From Hippea jasoniae (GTDB lineage: Bacteria; Campylobacterota_A; Desulfurellia; Desulfurellales; Hippeaceae): a stretch of DNA of 64,000 nt. The stretch covers positions 234,089 through 298,088 of the forward strand of contig NZ_JQLX01000010.1 in assembly GCF_000744435.1 (NCBI RefSeq), given 5' to 3'. Of this stretch, positions 53,782 to 62,504 are shown piece by piece (positions within the stretch are counted from its first letter, which is position 1; every line of letters begins with the position of its first letter). The position numbers and the translations under genes were made by a program. The notes beneath the pieces are model-generated. The model had not been told where the DNA came from. It was given only the letters and a program-made list of their open reading frames with translations, and searched no databases.

Positions 53782-55097
53782 TTTCTCTTCCTGCTTGATG
53801 GGATTTTTAGTTCTTTTCTGTATTTTGTTATGGTTCTGCGGGTTATATTGATGCCTTTTTTGGCTAAATATTGTTTGATTGCATCATCGCTTAATGGATT
53901 TTTTTTATCCTCGTTGTTTATCATCTCTGTGATTAAAGATTTTATGTAATCCTTTGATGTGTTTTCATCTATGCCGCTTGAGAAAAACTTGCTTAGCGGG
54001 ATGATGCTGCCTTCAAATTCCAAATATTTATTTGCCACAGCCCTTGTTATGGTTGATACATTGTAGCCAAGGATTTGGGCTATCTGTTTTCTGGTTAAGG
54101 GTTTTATGGTGCCGTTTTCAAAGAATTCTTTCTGTTTTTCAAGTATAATGTTTACCGTTTTTAGGAGTGTTTTGTTTCTGTTTGTTATTGCAAGTATAAA
54201 CTCTTTTGCCTGCCTGTATTTGTCTTTTACAAACTCCTCAGCATCTTTATCTTTTAGATATTCATTCAACATCTGCTCATCTATTGAGATTCTATTTAGT
54301 CTGTTTTCTTCAATAAAAGCTATTAGCCTGCCGCCTATTTTTTTAACCCTTACATCGGGATATATGTAGTCTGTGGTTTCTATTTCAGAGTAGTTTTCAA
54401 GCGGAAACAGCTTAAAACCCCTGATAATCTCCATTGCCTCTGTAAATTCTTCATCACTTAATCCACTTAGTTGCTTTAGCCGTTTTATATCGGCTCTGTT
54501 TGTGTTTACTATGGCAGAAAGGATTGTTTCTATCAATTGAGGCTCAAAGCCGCTTTCTTTTGCCTGAAAAGATAAAAACTCCTCTGTGTTTTTGCATCCA
54601 CATCCGGATGGCTCAAGATTCATAATCCGTTTTCTTATAAACTCAACCCGTTGAATACTTACCTCTGCCTGTCTTGCAATTTCTTCTATATCGCTTGATA
54701 AAAATCCTTTCTCATCCAGGTTATAAACAATGCTTTCTGCTACCAGTTTGTCTTTTTCATCAAGCTCTATTTCAGAGCCTAACTGCAATAGGAGGTTCTT
54801 TTGAAGCGAGGTTTTTTGTCTTGCGGTTGCCTCGATGATGTCAGAAACGCTCTCATCATCGGATGAAAACCGCTCTTTAAAAGCTTCATCAACCTCTTTG
54901 AGTCTATCCTCTCGAGTTGTATTGGTTGTTTCTTTTAAGCCTTCATCGATTTTTATAATGGGATTTGTCTCTAAAAGCTCATTTAATTTTTCTTCTACTT
55001 CTGCAATGTTCATAGCTAAAATTTTTAAGGATAGGTCTATGCGTGGCGTGAGTATAAGTCCTAATTTTGCCTCTAAATCTACTCTTAGCTCAATCAT
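53763..55097 (-). CDS. rpoN: RNA polymerase sigma-54 factor
   Basis: A 444-residue sigma-54. Region I (about 1-45) is the activator-interacting region, then an acidic linker, the core-binding region (about 95-270), a HTH (TRKQIAQILGYNVSTITRAV) and the RpoN box RRTITKYRKEL near the C-terminus that reads the -24 element. Region I has no glutamine in its first 45 or so residues, while most RpoN proteins are Gln-rich there. ATG at 55097 overlaps the lptB stop (ATGA), the classical lptB-rpoN order. Confidence 0.96.
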   Translation of the reverse strand: MIELRVDLEAKLGLILTPRIDLSLKILAMNIAEVEEKLNELLETNPIIKIDEGLKETTNTTREDRLKEVDEAFKERFSSDDESVSDIIEATARQKTSLQKNLLLQLGSEIELDEKDKLVAESIVYNLDEKGFLSSDIEEIARQAEVSIQRVEFIRKRIMNLEPSGCGCKNTEEFLSFQAKESGFEPQLIETILSAIVNTNRADIKRLKQLSGLSDEEFTEAMEIIRGFKLFPLENYSEIETTDYIYPDVRVKKIGGRLIAFIEENRLNRISIDEQMLNEYLKDKDAEEFVKDKYRQAKEFILAITNRNKTLLKTVNIILEKQKEFFENGTIKPLTRKQIAQILGYNVSTITRAVANKYLEFEGSIIPLSKFFSSGIDENTSKDYIKSLITEMINNEDKKNPLSDDAIKQYLAKKGINITRRTITKYRKELKIPSSRKRKCQDTL

Positions 55098-55810
55098 ACG
55101 CAAAAACTTCTACCTAGATACATATCGATTACTTTTTCGTCTTTTGTAAGTTCTTCCGGTATGCCGTGTTTTATGATTTTGCCTTCAAAAAGGATATATG
55201 CTCTATCCACTACTTCAAGCAGATCCCTGACATTGTGGTCTGTTATGATTACGCCTATTCCTCTTTTTTTTAAATCCTTAATCAGTGTTTTTAGTTCTCC
55301 AACGATAATAGGATCGATACCTGCAAAAGGCTCATCAAGCAGTATGAATTTTGGCTTTGTGGCAAGTGCTCTTGCAACCTCTACACGCCTTCTTTCACCC
55401 CCACTTAAAGCATAAGCAGGTGTTTTTCTTATATGCGCTATATTCAAATCAGATAGTATTTTTTCTAAAATGAGTTTACGGGTTTTCTTGTCTTTATATA
55501 AAAACTCAAGGATGGCAAGTATGTTTTCTTCAACATTCATGCCGCGAAAGATAGAGGGCTCCTGAGGCAGATACGACAACCCCATCTGAGCCCTCTTATA
55601 CATCGGGAGGTGGGTGATGTCTGTGTTTTCCATCAGGATTCTGCCTTTATCAGGTCTGATAAGCCCTGCAATCATGTAGAATGTTGTTGTTTTGCCTGCC
55701 CCATTTGGGCCTAAAAGCCCAACTATCTCACCTTCATTTGCCTTAATACTCACATTGTTGACAGCTATCTTTTTTTTAAATTTTTTTGTCAGTCCCTCAC
55801 ATACAATCAT
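55094..55810 (-). CDS. lptB: LPS export ABC transporter ATPase LptB
   Basis: A 238-residue ATPase that powers LPS extraction by LptFG. Walker A is GPNGAGKTT, signature LSGGERRR, Walker B FILLDEPFAGIDP, H-loop ITDHNVRD. The start at 55810 matches the conserved N-terminus; a TTG at 55840 lies inside the promoter. TTGTTT (55844-55839) and TATCAT (55821-55816), spacer 17, end 5 nt before this ATG, so the superoperon transcript may start leaderless. Ten genes follow without a gap above 9 nt. Confidence 0.95.
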   Translation of the reverse strand: MIVCEGLTKKFKKKIAVNNVSIKANEGEIVGLLGPNGAGKTTTFYMIAGLIRPDKGRILMENTDITHLPMYKRAQMGLSYLPQEPSIFRGMNVEENILAILEFLYKDKKTRKLILEKILSDLNIAHIRKTPAYALSGGERRRVEVARALATKPKFILLDEPFAGIDPIIVGELKTLIKDLKKRGIGVIITDHNVRDLLEVVDRAYILFEGKIIKHGIPEELTKDEKVIDMYLGRSFCV

Positions 55811-55815
55811 ATTAG

Positions 55816-55844
55816 ATGATACACAATTTAAGCAAAGCAAACAA
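55816..55844 (-). promoter_or_regulatory. Putative promoter of the lptB-mrdA superoperon
   Basis: Minus-strand TTGTTT, 17 nt spacer, TATCAT; 5 nt before the lptB ATG. Confidence 0.45.
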
Positions 55845-55860
55845 GATGAATTCTTTGGGC

Positions 55861-57057
55861 TTAAGGTTTTGCAAGTTTGCCTGCAAAGAGAATCAAGCCT
55901 GTTTTGTTGTGAATTATAAAAAACATAAATGGATGATTGGCTTTAAAAACGGGTATGTTAAATGGTTTCATGACTGCTTTTAGTTGCAAGACAACGGCTG
56001 TTGCTGCGGCAGCTTTTGTGCCTTCTTCGTTGACCTCTACCACTGCTTCATGCACGACCTTTGAGATTTTTAGAGCCTTTGAGTTGGTGAGATTTGAAAA
56101 ATCTGCTTTCATTGTAAAAGCGTCGATAATGCCCATTTTCATCAGGATTTTTTTAAGATAATACTTCTCTTTAGTTTTGAATCTTGGCAGGTAGAGTTTG
56201 ATTTTTGTTTTATGCGCGCTTTTGACCCATTTTTTAAACTTTGCATAAGTGAGATTATTAAAAATCTTTTCTGTGTCGGTTATCTTTTTTGGCAGGATCA
56301 CAACCATAGATGTATCGTTTTGATAGGGTAGGATTACTAATTGTAAAAGGTTGTTTTCAAAATATCTAAATCTACCTTCTTTATACATCATGTTGACTTT
56401 TTCTTTTTTGTTGCTGGTTAAATAAAAATCCATCTTTTTGGTGAGTTTTTTGTCAAACGGTGTTTTCCATTTGCCTTTGAAATATATTGCATTTGTTATA
56501 ACAAGGCGGGTTAGTAAGTTTATATCACCCTTTGAAAGCAACTGTGGAATCATATTATCCGTCTGGTTTGCAACCCAGCTGTTTATTGTGTTTAAAGCTT
56601 TTAAAGTTTCCTTTGCAAAGTCAACTTTATGGAATGCACCGCCGTAATATCTATCCATTGTTTTTATAAAAGAGGTTTTAAATGGATAGTTTTTTTGAGC
56701 CCAGAGGGCGTTTGCCACCTTTAATGTATTGTTTGATGGCTTTTTTGTGTTTTTTAGCTCATTTATCAATAATTTAAATCCCTCATTTAAGGGCAGGGGA
56801 TTGAGGGGAAAGTCAAAGGCTTTGGAGATCTGTTTTTTTGTGTTTGATTTGGCACCGTTGTAGACCATTGCAAAGGCATCAACAATACTAAACGGTGAGT
56901 AAAAAGCATTTTTGCCCGCCTTGTTGATTTGATTAAATAGCTTAAAGCTAAATTCGTTAGAAATCTCGACTGCTTCTTTTTGAGCATTGGCACAACCAAA
57001 ACCCCTAACAGGTAAAAATAAAACAACCGCAACAAAAAAAACAATTAGCCGCTTCAT
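55861..57057 (-). CDS. Exported serpin (serine protease inhibitor family)
   Basis: A 398-residue serpin with an N-terminal signal peptide (cleavage near GCANAQ). Whole-fold landmarks are FYSPFSIVDAFAMVYNGAKSNT near the N-terminus, VTNAIYFKGKW in mid-protein and NHPFMFFIIHNKTGLILFAGKL at the C-terminus. The reactive-loop hinge EEGTKAAAATA is of the inhibitory type; counting 17 residues from the hinge Glu puts P1 at the Lys of LQLKAV, give or take one. That would favour trypsin-like proteases. Bacterial serpins occur sporadically, also in thermophiles, and are thought to be acquired by transfer. AAGGAGG precedes the ATG. Confidence 0.93.
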   Translation of the reverse strand: MKRLIVFFVAVVLFLPVRGFGCANAQKEAVEISNEFSFKLFNQINKAGKNAFYSPFSIVDAFAMVYNGAKSNTKKQISKAFDFPLNPLPLNEGFKLLINELKNTKKPSNNTLKVANALWAQKNYPFKTSFIKTMDRYYGGAFHKVDFAKETLKALNTINSWVANQTDNMIPQLLSKGDINLLTRLVITNAIYFKGKWKTPFDKKLTKKMDFYLTSNKKEKVNMMYKEGRFRYFENNLLQLVILPYQNDTSMVVILPKKITDTEKIFNNLTYAKFKKWVKSAHKTKIKLYLPRFKTKEKYYLKKILMKMGIIDAFTMKADFSNLTNSKALKISKVVHEAVVEVNEEGTKAAAATAVVLQLKAVMKPFNIPVFKANHPFMFFIIHNKTGLILFAGKLAKP

Positions 57058-57113
57058 TATCGCCTCCTTTTTTGGCTATGCTTGCATATAATTAAGGGAT
57101 TGTCAATATTGTA

Positions 57114-57141
57114 TTGAATATTTACTGCACAAGTTTATAAT
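57114..57141 (+). promoter_or_regulatory. Promoter of the eptA-like gene
   Basis: TTGAAT (57114-57119), a 16 nt spacer and TATAAT (57136-57141), 9 nt before the ATG. Confidence 0.6.
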
Positions 57142-57150
57142 ACAGGTGTT

Positions 57151-58758
57151 ATGAGGCTTTTTGAGAAGTTTAAAAGCATAGAGCTTTCCAGCGTGCAACT
57201 GATAGTTTTAAGCAGCGTATTTTTTGTTTTGTTTGACAACTATGTATATTTTAAAGAAACATACAATGCATTTGGCGATATCGGTTTTTGTATAGCCGCA
57301 GGTGTATTGCTATTTATTGCAATCTCAACTGTTATGGGATTATTAATTGCAAGGTCTATCTTGAAGCCTTTTCTTATTGTAATGTTTCTGCTTGCCTCGG
57401 CAGCAGCCTACTACATGGCTGAGTATAAAACTATTATCAACGATAAAATGATTATCAATATTTTCCAGACAACAACTGGCGAGGTATATGACCTTTTAAA
57501 TCTCAAACTTTTTGTTTATATACTTTTGCTTGGCGTTCTGCCTTCGATATTCGTTTATTTGATTAAGCTTAAAAAGAGGAACTTAAAAGAGGAGTTTAAA
57601 AGCAGACTTTTATTGATAGTTATTAATCTTTTGCTTATTCCTGGTTTGTATTTTGCTTATCCTAAAAGCTGGGTGAGTTTTTTTAGGGCTCATAAGCATA
57701 TAAGGATGTATTCAAATCCAGCTTTTTTCACATATTCTTTTGTTAGGTATCTACAGAAAACCTACCTTACAAAACCGATGAAGTTTAAACATATTGGTTT
57801 AGATGCAAAATTGATGCCCTACAAAAAGCCAAAGCTTATTATTTTTGTTGTTGGCGAGGCAGCAAGGTGGGATCATTTTTATTTAAACGGCTACAAAAGA
57901 AACACAGACCCTTACTTATCAAAATTGAAAAACTTAATTGATTTTCCTTCTGTTAGGTCATGTGGCACAGAAACGGCTGTGAGTGTGCCTTGCATGTTTT
58001 CCGTTTACACAAGAAGTGAGTTTTCTATAAAAAAAGCACGATATACCGATAATCTCCTTGATATTTTAAAAAGAGCTGGTGTCAACATCCTGTGGCGTGA
58101 TAACGATTACGGATCAAAGCATGTTGCAGATAGGGTTGAGTATGAGGATTTTAACGATAAAAGAATAAAACCTTACTGCACAAGATTTAACTGCCACGAT
58201 GAAGTGTTGCTTTATGGATTGCAGAAATGGCTTGATAGCCTAAAAAACGATAAACCTGTTTTAATTATACTTCATATGAAAGGTTCACATGGACCGGATT
58301 ATTACAAAAGATACCCAGCCTCATTTGAAAAATTTAAACCGATATGTAAAACAAATCAGTTGCAAAACTGTTCTCGTCAAGAGGTTGTTAATGCCTATGA
58401 CAACACTATTCTTTACACAGACAAATTTTTATACGATGTAGTTGAATTTCTAAAGAAAAATGACAAGAAATATTCAACTGCTATGTTTTATGTATCTGAT
58501 CATGGAGAAAGCCTTGGTGAAAATGGCATTTATCTGCATGGTTTGCCTTATTTTATGGCTCCAGAGGCTCAAAAACACCCAGCCTGTTTTGTGTGGTTTT
58601 CCAACGATTTTGGCATTGATGTAAACTGCGCAAAAAAACTATCCCATAATAAATATTCACACGATAATGTGTTTTATACAATTCTTGGGTTGTTTGACAT
58701 CAAAACAAGCATTTACAATCCGAAACTTGATATTTTTTATCCCTGCAGGAGGCAATAG
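57151..58758 (+). CDS. eptA: Lipid A/LPS phosphoethanolamine transferase (EptA-like)
   Basis: A 535-residue inner-membrane enzyme with five N-terminal helices (to about residue 175) and a periplasmic sulfatase-fold domain. FVVGEAARWDHFYLNGY holds a metal-binding Glu; CGTETAVSVPCMFS contains the catalytic Thr (near 275); VSDHGESLGENGIYLHG holds further metal ligands. It transfers phosphoethanolamine to lipid A or core sugars, which lowers negative charge and can give resistance to cationic peptides. Its stop abuts the GTG of the next gene. Confidence 0.9.
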   Translation: MRLFEKFKSIELSSVQLIVLSSVFFVLFDNYVYFKETYNAFGDIGFCIAAGVLLFIAISTVMGLLIARSILKPFLIVMFLLASAAAYYMAEYKTIINDKMIINIFQTTTGEVYDLLNLKLFVYILLLGVLPSIFVYLIKLKKRNLKEEFKSRLLLIVINLLLIPGLYFAYPKSWVSFFRAHKHIRMYSNPAFFTYSFVRYLQKTYLTKPMKFKHIGLDAKLMPYKKPKLIIFVVGEAARWDHFYLNGYKRNTDPYLSKLKNLIDFPSVRSCGTETAVSVPCMFSVYTRSEFSIKKARYTDNLLDILKRAGVNILWRDNDYGSKHVADRVEYEDFNDKRIKPYCTRFNCHDEVLLYGLQKWLDSLKNDKPVLIILHMKGSHGPDYYKRYPASFEKFKPICKTNQLQNCSRQEVVNAYDNTILYTDKFLYDVVEFLKKNDKKYSTAMFYVSDHGESLGENGIYLHGLPYFMAPEAQKHPACFVWFSNDFGIDVNCAKKLSHNKYSHDNVFYTILGLFDIKTSIYNPKLDIFYPCRRQ

Positions 58759-59790
58759 GTGATTTATAATTTTAAAAGTGATTATTTAGAGGGGGCGCAT
58801 CCTTCTATTTTGCAGCTTCTTGAAGCAACCAATCTTACCCAGCAGGAAGGATACGGGTATGATGAGTATTCCAAAAAAGCAAAAGATTTAATAAAGAGGC
58901 TATGCAATGCTGAAGGAGAGGTATTCTTTGTCTGTGGTGGAACATTTGCAAACCTTGTCAGTATTGCGCATTTTTTAAGACCTTATGAGGCGGTGGTATG
59001 TGCTGATACGGCGCATATTGCAACGCATGAAGCTGGTGCAATTGAGGCAAGTGGTCACAAACTCATTACGGTTAAAAATAGAGAAGGAAAAATTTTTCCC
59101 GATGATATAAAAAGGGTTTTGAAATACTTTAAGGATGAGCATAGAGTGAAACCTGCTATGGTGTATGTTTCAAACGCCACAGAGTTTGGAACTGTTTATT
59201 CTGAAGATGAAATGATGCAACTTGGCGAGTTTTGTAAAGAGAATAATCTGTTGTTCTATGTTGATGGAGCAAGGATTGGCAATGCCGCAGCATATCTTGG
59301 CTATAGAGATTTTGGTTTTGTTTCAAAATATTGCGATGCTTTTTATATAGGCGCTACAAAAAACGGTGGATTGATAGGTGAGGCTATAGTAATAAACAAT
59401 GATAAGCTTGCTGTTGATTTTAGATACTCTATAAAGCAGCGCGGGGGTTTGCTTGCAAAGGGCAGGTTACTTGCGGTTCAATTTCTTGGCTTGTTTGAAG
59501 ATAATCTTTATTTTAAGCTTGCAGAGAGGGCAAATAAAATGGCCAAAAAGATGGCAGATGCAATCTCTAATCTGGGCTTTGAATTTTATATACAGCCCCA
59601 GACGAACCTTTTGTTTCCCATATTTCCTTTAAAATTTGCTAAAAAACTGAATGAGTATTACGGTTTTTATATTATAGATGAATTTGATGATAAGTGTGTG
59701 GTTAGACTTGTAACCTCGTGGGCTTCAAAAGAGGAGTATGTAGATAAATTTACTGAGGATCTAAAAAGTCTTTTAGAAGTTTGCGATTGA
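58759..59790 (+). CDS. PLP-dependent threonine aldolase-like enzyme
   Basis: A 343-residue fold-type I PLP enzyme of the beta-eliminating lyase/low-specificity L-threonine aldolase family. GGTFANLVSIAHFL near the N-terminus, FYVDGARIGNAAAYLG with the PLP-binding Asp and Arg, and YIGATKNGG with the Schiff-base Lys (near 202) are seen. It would cleave threonine or allo-threonine to glycine and acetaldehyde. The start is GTG immediately after the eptA stop; ATG at the same frame is not available. Confidence 0.85.
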   Translation: MIYNFKSDYLEGAHPSILQLLEATNLTQQEGYGYDEYSKKAKDLIKRLCNAEGEVFFVCGGTFANLVSIAHFLRPYEAVVCADTAHIATHEAGAIEASGHKLITVKNREGKIFPDDIKRVLKYFKDEHRVKPAMVYVSNATEFGTVYSEDEMMQLGEFCKENNLLFYVDGARIGNAAAYLGYRDFGFVSKYCDAFYIGATKNGGLIGEAIVINNDKLAVDFRYSIKQRGGLLAKGRLLAVQFLGLFEDNLYFKLAERANKMAKKMADAISNLGFEFYIQPQTNLLFPIFPLKFAKKLNEYYGFYIIDEFDDKCVVRLVTSWASKEEYVDKFTEDLKSLLEVCD

Positions 59791-60033
59791 ATTTTTACAG
59801 TTAGATAATATTTTAGGTAATGCCCTGTTCTTTTACGGTTTTCTTTTTAGTTAGACATTTGTAAACATATTTACTTATACTATCTTGAATTGGTAGTTAA
59901 AATGGTGATGTAAAATTAACGATGTCAGTGGATAAATTGAGAATCTTTTTATACATGCTATCCTAATTTTGATTTCTTTTTCTCTTTCTAAATAAAAGTT
60001 AAAACATTCTTGTCGATTTCATCCATTTTGTTA
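59791..60033. other. Non-coding AT-rich boundary of the defence island
   Basis: 243 nt between the converging aldolase and HsdR-like genes. No ORF, clear terminator or repeat arms longer than 5 bp is seen. It marks the change from the chromosomal background to the more AT-rich island. Confidence 0.4.
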
Positions 60034-62487
60034 TTATCCTGCTTGTTCTAACTCAAATAACATCTCCTTAAGCTTATTGAAGAAAACAGGTATAGTTTTT
60101 AAATCAAACTTAGAACGCAATTTGTTTAAAGCTGATATTTTTTCCATATCAGGTGTCTTTAAAGCTTTTGGAGAAATATCATCAATTCCACCAAGCTTAT
60201 ACTTTTCCAACAATCGTAAAACGATATATCTGATCTCCTCTCCATATTTATCAATCTTGCTCAGATGTTTGTTAACGAAGTATTTGATTCTTTCATCTTT
60301 GGTAATCAAAGGAGCATTAAAAATAATTCTTGCTATTATATCAAAACTATCTACATGACCTAAATTATCTAATTCTTTTAAAAAGTCTATATCAATATTT
60401 TTATCTTTAAGATGTTCTAAAAATTCCTTCCTTCTTTTGTCATCTATCCATATTTCTTTTAGTTCATTAAGTGTATGAACTTCTTTTTTCAAATTACTTT
60501 CAACATATTTCTTATATTCTGCAAAAGAAATGTAGTTTCCATCAATTTCTATTTGGATTTCTTCTTCAATTATAACATTAATTCCTTTTAAAATGATTTT
60601 TTTGGCTTTCTTTTTAATACTTTTAAGTTCAAATTTTAAACCTGTTGAATTTGGAGAAATATTTTTATTGATTGTATAATAACCATCTTTTGAAATTATC
60701 AATTTTATAAATTCATTTGACGGAAGAGATGATAATTGAAAAAATCCATTTTTATCAGTAATTGTAAATTTATCCCATCTTCCAACTCTTGCTATAATTT
60801 TTACATTTTCAAGAGGTTCTCCATTATAATAATCTGCTACTTTTCCCTCAATAATTTTATCAAATGGTTCTTCTGGGATAATTTCTTTATGTTTAATTTT
60901 TTTTGGAACATCCCATTCATCAATTAATCTTGTAGCATTTGTAAAATCAATTATTCTGAAAAAGCCTTTTTCTGGTGCTATTCTTGAACCTCTTCCGATA
61001 ATTTGTTTAAACAAAACTCTTGAAGAAATTGGTCTCATAAAAACAATATTTTTAAGATGAGGTATATCAACCCCTGTTGACAATAAATCTACAGTTGTAG
61101 CCACAAGAGGATAAATTCTTTCACTATCTCTAAAAACAGTTAAATCGTCTTTATCTTCATAAACGATTTTTGTAGCAAAATTCTCTTTATTTTTCATCTT
61201 ATTTAAAGTATCTCTAACAGCTTCAGCATGAATTGTGTCAACACAAAATATTATTGTTTTGGCAAATTCATCTTTTGTTTTCTTTAATATTTCTAAAAAT
61301 TTTTTACACATTATTTCAGTTCTATCAGGCAATGTTATTTCTCTTTCAAATTCTGATGGGAAATAAAAATCTTTTATATCCTCATCAGGATTGATCTCAT
61401 CATCATAAATTATTTCTTCAGCATCATCTATTTTTACGCCTGTTTTATCAATATTTGTTGTAATTTTATATATCTTATATGGAACCAAATATCCATCTTC
61501 TATCGCTTGAGCCATTGAATATACAAATACTGGTTCTCCAAAATATTCATAAACATCAATGTTATCCTCTCTTTTTGGAGTAGCAGTCATTCCAAGATGA
61601 TAGGCAGTGTTAAAATATTCTAATATCTCTCCCCACTCTCCATATCTTGAACGGTGACACTCATCTATTATTATTAAATCAAAAAAGTCATTAGGAATAT
61701 TCTTATAAAAATCATCAGCGTATAATGATTGATATGTAGAAAAATAGATTTTTCTGTTTTTATTAAAATTACCTGATTTTATTTTATATCTTGCATCTTT
61801 AAAAGGTTCATAAAAATCATGTGCCTGATCTCTTAAAAAAATTCTATCAGTTAAAAATAAAATTCTTGAAAAGTAATGACTTTTTATTAATTTCCATACG
61901 ATTTGAAATGAAGTAAAAGTTTTACCTGTTCCTGTTGCCATTGTAAGCAAAATTCTTTTTTGATTTTTTAAAATAGCTTCAATTACTCTTCTAATAGCAA
62001 CTTCTTGATAATTTCTAATTTTTTTATCTGGTGCTATATAAAATGGATATTCAAGAGGTGATAAATTTTTATCTATTAAATTTTTCCATTCTTTATATAT
62101 TTGAAATAATTCATCTTTTGATAAAAAACTTTCAATATTTTGAGTTTTAGGGAGTCTTCTGTCATACATTAAAATTTCTTTTCCATTAGTAGAAAATGCA
62201 ATTGGAACATCAAGTAATTCTGCATATTCTTTTGCTTGAGCTAATCCTTCTTCAGCTAATTTATCTTCAGCCTTTGCTTCAATAACTGAAACTATTATAT
62301 TGTTAACTTTTAACACATAATCAGCAAATCTCTTTTTGGGTTTTATTTTTTCATATTCTTCACCTCGCACATAAAATCTATCCTGTTTTATAATATATTC
62401 TCTTTCTATATCTTCTTCTGTCCAGCCTACTTCTTTAAGTTTTGGTTCTATCAATTTTGCTTTAGTTTCTGCTTCGTTAAGTGGCAT
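60034..62487 (-). CDS. Type I restriction R subunit-like helicase-nuclease with an inserted carboxypeptidase-regulatory-like domain
   Basis: An 817-residue protein. The N-terminal nuclease domain has Asp56, Glu70 and Lys72 (FADY ... IEAKA), a PD-ExK arrangement. The SF2 helicase has ATGTGKT near 184-190, DECH at 275-278, TATP at 301-304 and QIIGRGSR near 495-502. Residues about 547-622 (GKVADYYNGEPLENVKI, TITDKNGFFQLSSLP, SKDGYYTI) look like a carboxypeptidase regulatory-like beta-sandwich inserted before the EcoEI-type C-terminal domain (about 630-817). No hsdM or hsdS is present in the window. Base composition is more AT-rich than the chromosome to the left. GAGG precedes the ATG; it follows the nucleotidyltransferase by 17 nt. 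Confidence 0.85.
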   Translation of the reverse strand: MPLNEAETKAKLIEPKLKEVGWTEEDIEREYIIKQDRFYVRGEEYEKIKPKKRFADYVLKVNNIIVSVIEAKAEDKLAEEGLAQAKEYAELLDVPIAFSTNGKEILMYDRRLPKTQNIESFLSKDELFQIYKEWKNLIDKNLSPLEYPFYIAPDKKIRNYQEVAIRRVIEAILKNQKRILLTMATGTGKTFTSFQIVWKLIKSHYFSRILFLTDRIFLRDQAHDFYEPFKDARYKIKSGNFNKNRKIYFSTYQSLYADDFYKNIPNDFFDLIIIDECHRSRYGEWGEILEYFNTAYHLGMTATPKREDNIDVYEYFGEPVFVYSMAQAIEDGYLVPYKIYKITTNIDKTGVKIDDAEEIIYDDEINPDEDIKDFYFPSEFEREITLPDRTEIMCKKFLEILKKTKDEFAKTIIFCVDTIHAEAVRDTLNKMKNKENFATKIVYEDKDDLTVFRDSERIYPLVATTVDLLSTGVDIPHLKNIVFMRPISSRVLFKQIIGRGSRIAPEKGFFRIIDFTNATRLIDEWDVPKKIKHKEIIPEEPFDKIIEGKVADYYNGEPLENVKIIARVGRWDKFTITDKNGFFQLSSLPSNEFIKLIISKDGYYTINKNISPNSTGLKFELKSIKKKAKKIILKGINVIIEEEIQIEIDGNYISFAEYKKYVESNLKKEVHTLNELKEIWIDDKRRKEFLEHLKDKNIDIDFLKELDNLGHVDSFDIIARIIFNAPLITKDERIKYFVNKHLSKIDKYGEEIRYIVLRLLEKYKLGGIDDISPKALKTPDMEKISALNKLRSKFDLKTIPVFFNKLKEMLFELEQAG

Positions 62488-62504
62488 TGGTTTACCTCTT
62501 TAAC

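Noticed and set aside
59791..60033. Second IS remnant or attachment site at the left edge of the defence island
   Set aside because: Only a short GTAAA-N4-TTTAC dyad is present, with no transposase fragment and no match to the IS256-type end at 63685-63697.
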